From NCBI RefSeq assembly GCF_031191545.1, contig NZ_CP133472.1, positions 1,240,001 through 1,304,000 of the forward strand: a DNA stretch of 64,000 nt. Direction: 5' to 3'. The stretch comes from Schaalia odontolytica (GTDB lineage: Bacteria; Actinomycetota; Actinomycetes; Actinomycetales; Actinomycetaceae). Below the pieces are notes generated by a model that made no database searches, was not told where the DNA came from, and was given only the letters and a program-made list of their open reading frames with translations. A program made the translations under genes and the position numbers. Of the stretch, positions 29,499 to 36,572 are shown piece after piece (within the stretch, counting starts at the first letter, position 1; each line of letters opens with the position of its first letter).

Positions 29499-29534
29499 GC
29501 GGGGCTTCCCAAGAAGATTCTTGGGAAGCCCCGC
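29499..29534 (+). terminator. Strong terminator closing the subtilase array
   Basis: GCGGGGCTTCCCAAGAA and TTCTTGGGAAGCCCCGC form a perfect 17-bp stem, followed by TGTTTC. It lies 16 bases after the stop of subtilase 5. Confidence 0.9.
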
Positions 29535-29635
29535 TGTTTCACGATAAGTAAGCATTGTAGTGGTGTTGCTCTGACCTCTACTTGTGGGCCGGTCGGCGTG
29601 CGTTGTGCCTGTGGGGTGCAATGTGTCAAAGAGAA

Positions 29636-29664
29636 TTGCCTACTTAACTCGGTGTGTCTACTAT
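29636..29664 (+). promoter_or_regulatory. Promoter of the restriction endonuclease gene (leaderless)
   Basis: TTGCCT (29636-29641), 17-base spacer, TACTAT (29659-29664). Seven bases separate TACTAT from ATG 29672, so the transcript should begin at or next to the start codon. Confidence 0.6.
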
Positions 29665-29671
29665 TGTGCAC

Positions 29672-30784
29672 ATGGACGTCGAAGCCCGAGCGTTGCAGGC
29701 ACTGGAGTCAGCGTGGCAGAAGTATGTTGAAGGTGATACGAGCTATCCCGCGATCGACAATGACGTGATGACCGCAATTGACACGGTGTTTGGTAGTAGC
29801 TCGGCCCCTGCACAACAAATCATGTTTGCCATTGCTGTTGGCGTGGAGCTTGAGCCTGATCGTGATCCAGCTTCGCTGCAGGCAAAGTCGGGTGTCGATG
29901 GAGTGAACCGGAGAACTCAGGCGGAAGGCGTGGGTCGTGCGCTAAATGAATTCTGCCAGGAGCGGCGTTTGACTTGGAAAGTTTCGCAGGATCCTGGAGT
30001 GTCAAATCCATTTCGAGAATTGCGTATTGATCAGAGGTGGATAAAAGAGCGGAAAGGGAGTTCCGTAAAATGGGCTAAGGGCCTGCTTGTGCTTGTAGAG
30101 TTCTTTAAAGCTGAGGCAAATAGGGAGGCAGCAACGTCAGTTGTTGACTATGTTGCAACGCGCATTGTCGAGTTGTCGGTAGCTCAACGGATAGAATATC
30201 CGAAATTTCCGGCAACCGCTGCGGTTGCTATGCGACTTACGCGACTGTTTCTCGAAAGGTGTGACAATAGGCCGGATGCTCTTGAGGCTGCGATCACTGC
30301 TGCGATTCGTGTTGTTGCGCGCCGTATGGCAGAGCCGCTTTGTGTGAACCGAGGGGATGTGAACTCTCCAGATCCCATTGATATTGAAATTATCTCAGAG
30401 TCTGATCCAAATAATCGACACGGGGTGGAAGTTACCGATAATTATCTAACCGCAAATAAATTGCGTAATGAAGTTATTGAGGCGATGAAGAAGAAAGGTC
30501 TCTCCCGAGCGGTTGTTGTTTCTCGTGGTGTAAATAAGGCTGAGTTTGATGGCGTGGATAAGTTGATTAGACACTCTCGGCAAAATCTCAATTATTTCAT
30601 TGATCTTGTCAGTATTGACGTGATTGAGCACTGGCTCAACTTTCCTGGGTATGGATACCTCCTGGGTGGTGAATATATCAATGAGTTAGGTGATGAGCTG
30701 GATAGGCTTTCGACTCCCTCAATGCGGAGGTGTTGGCTAAATGTTCTCGAGGATTACTGCACGGATGCAATAGAGAACTCGTAA
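29672..30784 (+). CDS. Putative type II restriction endonuclease (possibly SacI family)
   Basis: 370 residues from ATG 29672; an upstream in-frame GTG at 29654 overlaps the -10-like region and is less likely. Not secreted and without membrane segments. It is convergent with a complete C5 cytosine methyltransferase, the usual partner. A possible catalytic core reads PDPIDIEI...HGVEVTDNYL, resembling a PD-(D/E)xK strand pair without the expected Lys. The layout (a helical first half, this core, then AVVVSRGV) recalls SacI-like enzymes. GC content is visibly lower than in the flanking genes, a sign of horizontal gain. The recognition site is unknown. Confidence is high for a restriction-modification partner, moderate for the family. 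Confidence 0.65.
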   Translation: MDVEARALQALESAWQKYVEGDTSYPAIDNDVMTAIDTVFGSSSAPAQQIMFAIAVGVELEPDRDPASLQAKSGVDGVNRRTQAEGVGRALNEFCQERRLTWKVSQDPGVSNPFRELRIDQRWIKERKGSSVKWAKGLLVLVEFFKAEANREAATSVVDYVATRIVELSVAQRIEYPKFPATAAVAMRLTRLFLERCDNRPDALEAAITAAIRVVARRMAEPLCVNRGDVNSPDPIDIEIISESDPNNRHGVEVTDNYLTANKLRNEVIEAMKKKGLSRAVVVSRGVNKAEFDGVDKLIRHSRQNLNYFIDLVSIDVIEHWLNFPGYGYLLGGEYINELGDELDRLSTPSMRRCWLNVLEDYCTDAIENS

Positions 30785-30828
30785 TCTGTCGCAATCATCT
30801 TTCGGGATTTGATGCCCACGTGTTGTTG

Positions 30829-32028
30829 CTATGAGCAGTGGCCTTCGAGAGCATTTCGAATTGAACGTGCGACAGCGAGCGCTAGACGTGGCGGAACCGC
30901 GTTCCCAATCTGTCGAAACTGTGTGGTGCGTGGTCCGCACCATCTCATTCCGATTGGGAATGTTTGAATTGCAGCCGCTTCTTCGACTGTTAAACGTCGA
31001 AGAAAGGGAGGAACTTCGGCAGTTACCGCTTCTGTTCCGCGAGTCCACAGTTTCCGATGGTACCTCTCTACCCATGGTTCTTTAGCTGGGTTTTCGAGAG
31101 CCTGTTGGTCGATGATTGGTGTCTTATTGCCGCCCATTGATGCAGGAAGAGTCATTGATGGGGCTTCTAGGTTCAGGGGTCTTCCGGCACCGTTGAAGAG
31201 CATTCCTGCGTATGGTGAACGGCGGAGCACGGGCGCCTTCGCTGTTGTGATTTGTGCGTAGCACAGAGAATCGTTGCCTGGAGTGTTGTACTCAGGGAGT
31301 TGTTCGAAGGCGTCCCTGACAGAAAATCGCTTTGAATGTGTCGTCGGTGTAAGAGCCTCTGGCGTACCGCAGTCTCTTCGAATGCCGATAAGAAACATCC
31401 TCTCCCTTGCTTGAGGCACACCGAAGTCAGCTGCGTTTGCTAGGGTCAGGAGAGTCGAGTAACCGAGTTTCTCGGCGCGTGCTTGGAGCGCAGTCCTGGT
31501 GGTCTCCCATCGCTTGTTTTGGTAAAGCGCCTTCACATTCTCCAGGACGAATGCGCGCGGATTAACGCGTTTCACGATATCGAGAAAGTGAAAAACATGC
31601 TTTGAGCGTTCATCATTGGGGTCCATTTTTCCTGCAACGCTGAAACCCTGGCATGGTGGTCCCCCAATGACCAGGTCAGCCATCCCTGAGGTTGGTAGGT
31701 TGTCCTCGGCAAGTGCGAGGATGTCGCCTACATGAACGGAGTGGCTGGTGTTTGCAAGATGTTGGTGTGTCTCAGATAGCTGGTCAAATGCAAGTTCGTG
31801 TGTCTGCATGGCTGTCGGATCGAGTTCGCTGACCCACACTGGTACATAGCCCGCAATCATAAATCCAATATCGAGACCGCCGGCTCCGGCGTACAAAGAG
31901 ACAAACGTTCCTTGGGGCGTGGTGACCGGTTCGATGTCTGAATAATCGCCCATGACTCCACGAGGTGCCCCAGAAGCATCTGCCTTTGTTGTGGCTTGGT
32001 GAATGCTCAGGCGCTGGCTCTTTGTCAT
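30829..32028 (-). CDS. DNA (cytosine-5-)-methyltransferase of a type II R-M system
   Basis: 399 residues with all main C5-methyltransferase motifs in order: motif I FVSLYAGAGGLDIGF (~42-56), motif IV GGPPCQGFSVAGK with the catalytic Cys (~120-132), motif VI FVLENVKAL, motif VIII QARERMFLIGIR, and motif X IGNAVPPRLA near the end. The variable target-recognition region lies between VIII and X. It faces the endonuclease gene with 44 bases between stops. A -10-like TAAACT lies 6 bases before the ATG, with no Shine-Dalgarno, so it is probably leaderless. Confidence 0.92.
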   Translation of the reverse strand: MTKSQRLSIHQATTKADASGAPRGVMGDYSDIEPVTTPQGTFVSLYAGAGGLDIGFMIAGYVPVWVSELDPTAMQTHELAFDQLSETHQHLANTSHSVHVGDILALAEDNLPTSGMADLVIGGPPCQGFSVAGKMDPNDERSKHVFHFLDIVKRVNPRAFVLENVKALYQNKRWETTRTALQARAEKLGYSTLLTLANAADFGVPQARERMFLIGIRRDCGTPEALTPTTHSKRFSVRDAFEQLPEYNTPGNDSLCYAQITTAKAPVLRRSPYAGMLFNGAGRPLNLEAPSMTLPASMGGNKTPIIDQQALENPAKEPWVERYHRKLWTRGTEAVTAEVPPFLRRLTVEEAAAIQTFPIGMRWCGPRTTQFRQIGNAVPPRLALAVARSIRNALEGHCS

Positions 32029-32034
32029 GAAGAC

Positions 32035-32040
32035 AGTTTA
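32035..32040 (-). promoter_or_regulatory. -10-like TAAACT of the methyltransferase gene
   Basis: On the minus strand TAAACT is followed by 6 bases and the ATG. The rest of 32041-32198 shows no gene; it separates the divergent methyltransferase and orphan-propeptide genes. Confidence 0.35.
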
Positions 32041-32198
32041 AGCGAGTGCTTGCTGATCTGTGTACATAGCTGGCGTGAGCCCTGCAACGTGGTGCTTGTA
32101 GTGTGGGGTTTCCTGTAGAAGTTGGGGAGCATTTGTGTCAGGAGGTTTGAGCTGGTAGACCCTGCGCAAGAACGCTGTATGTACGGCGGCCACTGCGG

Positions 32199-32204
32199 TA
32201 TGGT
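32199..32204 (+). promoter_or_regulatory. -10 element TATGGT of the orphan propeptide gene
   Basis: The sequence around it, TGCGGTATGGTG, resembles TGCGGTATGTTG at the promoters of subtilases 4 and 5. The -35 is weak (TGTATG, 17 bases upstream). This likeness suggests shared descent and perhaps shared control. Confidence 0.4.
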
Positions 32205-32265
32205 GGAAGCAGCGACACGTCTCGGTGTCGCCTGATACCGGCCTCGATCGAATGGGAGCGCCTCC

Positions 32266-32739
32266 GTGAAGAAACCAGCTGTTTTCCTTGCCGGGGTGGG
32301 CACGTGCGCGCTTGCGGTGGCGAGCTGTTCGACCACGGCATCCACGCCAACCGCCCCGCAATCGACCCCAACTCCCGACTCCCCCCAGTCTGCGCCGGGA
32401 TCCCAGGCCTCGTCCGCGCCGACGGTCGATCCTGACACCGCGCTGACACCGAAGAATGGGCAGAGCGGTCCGAGCGTCCAGTCCGGCACCGAGGAACCGG
32501 AGGGTTTCGTGACCGTCATCGTTCAGCTCGAGGATGATGCCGACGAGAAGGCATCCCTCGACTCGATTAACGAGGCCGTGGCCTCGGTGTTCCCGGGCGG
32601 GTCCGTTTCCGTGGAGCGCGAGTACCGCAACGCCTTAAAAGGCTATGCGCTGCGTGCGCCAGCGGGCTCGCTCGACGTGATTCGCTCGGTGAGCGGCGTG
32701 AAGGCGGCATTCCTGGACGGTAACAACCGCCTGCTGTGA
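32266..32739 (+). CDS. Orphan I9 subtilisin-propeptide lipoprotein
   Basis: 157 residues from a GTG start (GGGAG seven bases upstream). It begins MKKPAVFLAGVGTC and has a lipobox LAVASC with Cys21, so a membrane lipoprotein is predicted, unlike the subtilases, whose signal peptides lack the Cys. Next come a Thr/Pro/Ser linker, a DTALTPKNG motif matching DTALTSKSG of the subtilases, and a full I9 domain (FVTVIVQLEDDAD to GVKAAFLDGN). The protein stops 5 residues later, exactly where the protease domain would begin. Known stand-alone I9 proteins inhibit subtilisins or help them fold. Whether this one does so for the neighbouring enzymes is inference. A terminator follows at once, so it is a finished gene and not an obvious fragment. 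Confidence 0.85.
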   Translation: MKKPAVFLAGVGTCALAVASCSTTASTPTAPQSTPTPDSPQSAPGSQASSAPTVDPDTALTPKNGQSGPSVQSGTEEPEGFVTVIVQLEDDADEKASLDSINEAVASVFPGGSVSVEREYRNALKGYALRAPAGSLDVIRSVSGVKAAFLDGNNRLL

Positions 32740-32745
32740 AGCGAG

Positions 32746-32790
32746 AACCGGCTGCCTCGCGCAACGGCGCGAGACAGCGGGATACCGGTT
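32746..32790 (+). terminator. Terminator hairpin between the orphan propeptide and the LPG-synthase-like gene
   Basis: Core stem CTCGCGC-AACG-GCGCGAG (32756-32773), extended by GCTG/CAGC and by AACCGG/CCGGTT around small internal loops. It lies 6 bases after the orphan stop and 19 bases from the convergent gene's stop, so it can serve both. Confidence 0.75.
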
Positions 32791-32808
32791 AGTTCAACGG
32801 GACGGACC

Positions 32809-35800
32809 CTAGATGAGGTTCTTCTTTTCCATGTACTTCATGGCCAGCCAGCCAAAGGGAATGCGGCCGTAGAAGGTGACGAGACGGTAGAGCAGGGCCG
32901 TCGTGATGGCGACCGACGAGGAGATGCCAGCGACTGTCAGACCGGAGGTCAGTGCCGTTTCGACGGTGCCGATACCACCCGGCGAGGGGATGAAGGAGCC
33001 GGCCGCGTTCGCCGTCAGGTAGGTGATCGACACCGTGGAGAAGTTCAGCGAACCACCCATGGCGATCAGCGCCGTCCAGAACGCACCCACGTAGCCGATG
33101 TTCATGAGCAGGTTGCCTCCGATGACCGCGGCGAGGCGCCGCGGCTGGCCGATGATCCACAGAAGGCGCGGGTAGACCTGCTGCCACGTCGGCCGGACCT
33201 TTGCCCAGATCCAGCGACGCACCTTCGGTACCGCGACGATGACACCGACTGCGACCATGACAACAGCGACGACGCCCAGGATGGTGCCGTAGGGGACCGA
33301 TACGGACAGGGATGATCCGGCAATGACCATGACCAGGAGGAGCAGGATGATCGTGACGAGCGCCTGAGAGATCTGCATGAGTGTTACTGTCGTCACCGCC
33401 ATGGCGGTGGGGACGCGGCGCTTGCGCAGGTATCGCAGGTTCAGAGCCGCGGGGCCCACACCGGCAGGAGCCACAATCGTAATGATCGAGGCCGCGACCT
33501 GTGCGATGAACGTGTCCTTGAAGCCCAGCTTCTCGGGCGAAAGGGCGATGAGTGGGATCGCCGATCCGGCCCAGATGAGGCATCCCAGCGCCGCCGAGGC
33601 GAGCATCCACCAGAGGTTTGCACTCTTGACCGTGGTGACGATGTCGCTGAAGTTGAGCGATCCGACGACGATGAACACCGCGATGAACGCGACCGCGATC
33701 GTGAAGATCGTGCGCGGGCGGAAACGCTGCAGGTCCGCCGTCGGAGCGGTCTCGGCTTCGGAGTCGCCCACGAGGGCGGCGCGCAGCTCACTGAGCAGGT
33801 CGGAACGGCGTAGGCGCTGGTTGACCTCGGCCGGCAGGACGGGCTTCTGGATGACGGGGGCGCAGGACACCAGGGTTGCCTCTCCGACGCATCGCCGACC
33901 AGCCTCGAGCGCGCGTTCGGGGCCCACCGCGAGGGCGGTGAGAACCAGCATCTGGGCGATGTCGATCGACTGGTTGAGTTCGGTCGTGGCGACCTCTCCC
34001 GAATCCCAGTCGAGCAGCCACACGTCGGAAGAAGCATCGACGACCACGGCCTCGGGTGTGAGGGCGCGGTGTGAGATGCCGCGAGAGTGGGCGAATCGCA
34101 GCTGCTCCCACGCGCGGTCCAAGACCTCGTCCGAGGCGTCCTCACCGAGTTCGGTCAGCGGAGTCGTCGGGGGCAGCGCGGACATGACCATGATGATTGA
34201 GTCCGCGGATGCGGCGATGCCGATCGGCTCCTGCGTGAACACGCCGGCACGCAGTGCCTGCAGCGTCGTGAAGGAGGAACGCTCGGCCTGAGCCTTGAGC
34301 GATGGCGACACCCAGCGGCTGATGCCGCGCAGGCGCAGGTTGTTCCACATCTCCAGGAGCGTTCCGGTCAGCTCCTGGCCCGGATCCATCGCGATGAGCT
34401 CGTAGGTCAGTCCCGTGTCGCTCCATGCCTGGTAGTGGCGGTAATGGTCGTGGTTTGGGCGTCGCGTGACGGTCACGCCCATGTCGCCGAGGTCTGCGGG
34501 CATCTGGGTGAGGTGGCCTCGCGGGTTCTCAGCGACGGCCCATGTGGCCAGTGGTTCCTCGGTCGTGTCGAGGTCGGTGCGAACGATTCGCGAAGGCGTG
34601 ATACCGATGCCGAGGAGAGCCTCGACCAGTTTGGCTCCCTTAGCTCGTTGGTCGTCGTAGCCCATAATCCATCGCGAACCGGAGCCGAAGGCGCGGCCAA
34701 GGAACACGGATATGAAGGCGACGGGCAGGGTCATGGTAGAGCGCAGCACGCCCAGCATGAGGATGATCCACAGGCCGGTCCAGCCCCATCGAATTGCCTT
34801 CATCGACTGTGCTTCGCCGGCGGAGGTGAACAGGGCGCACAGGGTGACGATGACCAGGTTGATGGCGATCGCGATGCCGGTCTGGGAGCCCTGTGTGGCC
34901 AACGCCCGGTCGACGCTCAGGGGTGCGGTCAGGTCACTGGGCAATAGGCCAGTCAGCAAAATGATGATCCAGCTACCGACCGCAGCGACGAGACTGGTGA
35001 CGAGGACCTGGATGATCGCCTGGAGGCGTCTGCGCAGAGCGAGTGAGACGATCACGAGGATTGGCGTGGTCAAGATGATGAGGCCCTCGGTGATGCTCAC
35101 CGGAAGAACGAGAATCTTACGGATCAGCTGGAAACGCAGGACATCCATGGTGACGCCGTGCGTGGTCGCGCTGGCAAGCGCACCGATCGTCCAGATGATG
35201 AGGATCGCGATGAGCGAGAGGACCACGTCGACGACATCCTCGCGGCGGCGGCGCACGCTCGAGATCCGGTCGGCGATGTAGACGGGGCGGGGCAGGCGCA
35301 TGCGCCGCACGGGCAGATTCGCGGCGATCTCGCCGCTTGCCGGGGCGAGGGTGGATTGTGTTTCCTCGTCCGAAACCTTCGCGGTGGCATTGTCCTCGGT
35401 GCCGAGGGCTCGTTCAGAATCGGTTGCTTCGGGCGTGGACGAGGCCTGGATGGGCTCGTCCGTGTCGGCAGCATCATCGGAATCGGCTGGGGGCACAGCC
35501 GGAGGAAGGGTGCTGGTATGAGCGCTGTCGGATTGCGGTGACGAGGCCGCTTCTGCCTCGTCGCTCTGAACCCGGCTCGGCGGGATGCTGGGGGGCGTGG
35601 TCACCGGCGCGGTGGTTGTATCGGGGGCGATGACAGGAACCGTGAGCTCCGTGCGGGCCTCGGAGGTGACCGCCTCCGGGGGTGGCGCGGCCTGTGCCCC
35701 GGCCTCGTCGATCATGCCCATCAGGGCGTCCACCCCGTTCTCCGCGGAATTGTCAGACGAGGATGGAACGAAGAGGAGGTTTGTGTCCGCGACCGGCGAG

Positions 35801-35829
35801 CCGTCGTGTGAATCCTTGCGCTTCCTCAT
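32809..35829 (-). CDS. LPG-synthase/flippase-like membrane protein with kinase-like middle region
   Basis: 1006 residues from the ATG at 35829 (MRKRKDSHDG); a frame extension of 17 residues exists upstream but the -10-like TAGGAT 7 bases before this ATG favours the shorter form. Residues 1-200: acidic, Ser/Thr/Pro-rich cytoplasmic tail. ~215-400: six or seven membrane segments. ~400-690: a soluble part with HSRGISHRALTPEAVVVD and LLDWDSGE, resembling the HRDLxPxN and DFG positions of kinases but altered. ~720-1000: a second block of membrane helices of the LPG_synthase_TM/UPF0104 type (PTAMAVTTVTLMQ, GGIGTVETALTSGL). Lysyl transfer to lipid is not shown; no MprF catalytic domain is present. 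Confidence 0.8.
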   Translation of the reverse strand: MRKRKDSHDGSPVADTNLLFVPSSSDNSAENGVDALMGMIDEAGAQAAPPPEAVTSEARTELTVPVIAPDTTTAPVTTPPSIPPSRVQSDEAEAASSPQSDSAHTSTLPPAVPPADSDDAADTDEPIQASSTPEATDSERALGTEDNATAKVSDEETQSTLAPASGEIAANLPVRRMRLPRPVYIADRISSVRRRREDVVDVVLSLIAILIIWTIGALASATTHGVTMDVLRFQLIRKILVLPVSITEGLIILTTPILVIVSLALRRRLQAIIQVLVTSLVAAVGSWIIILLTGLLPSDLTAPLSVDRALATQGSQTGIAIAINLVIVTLCALFTSAGEAQSMKAIRWGWTGLWIILMLGVLRSTMTLPVAFISVFLGRAFGSGSRWIMGYDDQRAKGAKLVEALLGIGITPSRIVRTDLDTTEEPLATWAVAENPRGHLTQMPADLGDMGVTVTRRPNHDHYRHYQAWSDTGLTYELIAMDPGQELTGTLLEMWNNLRLRGISRWVSPSLKAQAERSSFTTLQALRAGVFTQEPIGIAASADSIIMVMSALPPTTPLTELGEDASDEVLDRAWEQLRFAHSRGISHRALTPEAVVVDASSDVWLLDWDSGEVATTELNQSIDIAQMLVLTALAVGPERALEAGRRCVGEATLVSCAPVIQKPVLPAEVNQRLRRSDLLSELRAALVGDSEAETAPTADLQRFRPRTIFTIAVAFIAVFIVVGSLNFSDIVTTVKSANLWWMLASAALGCLIWAGSAIPLIALSPEKLGFKDTFIAQVAASIITIVAPAGVGPAALNLRYLRKRRVPTAMAVTTVTLMQISQALVTIILLLLVMVIAGSSLSVSVPYGTILGVVAVVMVAVGVIVAVPKVRRWIWAKVRPTWQQVYPRLLWIIGQPRRLAAVIGGNLLMNIGYVGAFWTALIAMGGSLNFSTVSITYLTANAAGSFIPSPGGIGTVETALTSGLTVAGISSSVAITTALLYRLVTFYGRIPFGWLAMKYMEKKNLI

Positions 35830-35836
35830 GTTGCCT

Positions 35837-35842
35837 ATCCTA
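35837..35842 (-). promoter_or_regulatory. -10-like TAGGAT of the LPG-synthase-like gene
   Basis: Seven bases before the ATG at 35829 on the minus strand. AGGATAGG could alternatively act as a ribosome-binding site, so leaderless status is less certain here. Confidence 0.35.
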
Positions 35843-35903
35843 TAATCGCGGTCAACAAAGGTAGGGTTAGGGTGATACATTCCCGGCAGAAAAGGGCCCT
35901 ATC

Positions 35904-36569
35904 GTGACCTGGTCGACACTCGTGACCGCATCAGATCCGTCGATGCTTCACACCGTTATCGAGTGGTTCAAAAATCCTGAGACCCTCCTCGTCGCCATGG
36001 GGCCGTGGGTGCTGTGGGGCACGATGCTCATCGTCCTCATCGAGTCGGGTGTCCTGTTCCCCGTGCTGCCGGGAGAATCGCTTCTCTTTACCGCCGGCCT
36101 GCTTCACGACCGCCTCGGCCTGCATCTGCCGACCCTGATCCTCCTCGTCGTGGTCGCCGCTTTCGTCGGTGCGCAGATCGGCTACTTCCTGGGTGCCAAG
36201 TGGGGACGCCGCTTCTTTAAACCCGACGCTCGTATTCTCAAGACTGAGCACCTGGACAAGGCGGAGCACTACTTCACGAACTACGGAGGCCGCTCCCTCG
36301 TCATCGGCCGTTTCATTCCTTTCGTCCGCACCTTTATCCCGATCGCCGCAGGCATGGCCCGCTACCCCTACCCGAAGTTCCTGGCCTTCAACACGCTCGG
36401 GGCCGTCTTGTGGGGCGCGGGCTTCCTCCTGGTAGGTGCGCTCCTGGGCAACGTGCCTTTCGTGCACGACAACTTAACGCTCATCCTCGGCGTCATCATC
36501 CTGGTGTCGGTCCTGCCCGTCATCATCGAGATCGTGGGCAAGCGCCGCGCCGCGACTGAGAAGGAGTAA
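35904..36569 (+). CDS. DedA family membrane protein
   Basis: 221 residues from a GTG preceded by AAAAGG. Four to five hydrophobic segments and the DedA/SNARE-associated signature: FPVLPGESLLFTAG, GAQIGYFLGAKWGRRF and GRFIPFVRTFIPIAAGM. DedA proteins act as polyprenyl- or phospholipid flippases and support membrane energisation and drug resistance. Divergent from the LPG-synthase-like gene (74 bases between starts) and 3 bases before the DUF6541 gene, so it is likely the first gene of a two-gene operon. Confidence 0.88.
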   Translation: MTWSTLVTASDPSMLHTVIEWFKNPETLLVAMGPWVLWGTMLIVLIESGVLFPVLPGESLLFTAGLLHDRLGLHLPTLILLVVVAAFVGAQIGYFLGAKWGRRFFKPDARILKTEHLDKAEHYFTNYGGRSLVIGRFIPFVRTFIPIAAGMARYPYPKFLAFNTLGAVLWGAGFLLVGALLGNVPFVHDNLTLILGVIILVSVLPVIIEIVGKRRAATEKE

Positions 36570-36572
36570 GTC

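Noticed and set aside
29672-32028. SacI recognition site (GAGCTC) avoidance as support for a SacI-type enzyme
   Set aside because: GAGCTC is present several times in the window (for example near 2165 and 3260), and methylation would protect it anyway, so it gives no support either way.
32266-32739. Orphan I9 gene as a simple broken subtilase
   Set aside because: It has its own promoter-like element, a lipobox absent from the subtilases, a clean stop at a domain boundary and a terminator; no protease remnants follow. Decay is still possible and is listed as the refuting outcome in the finding.
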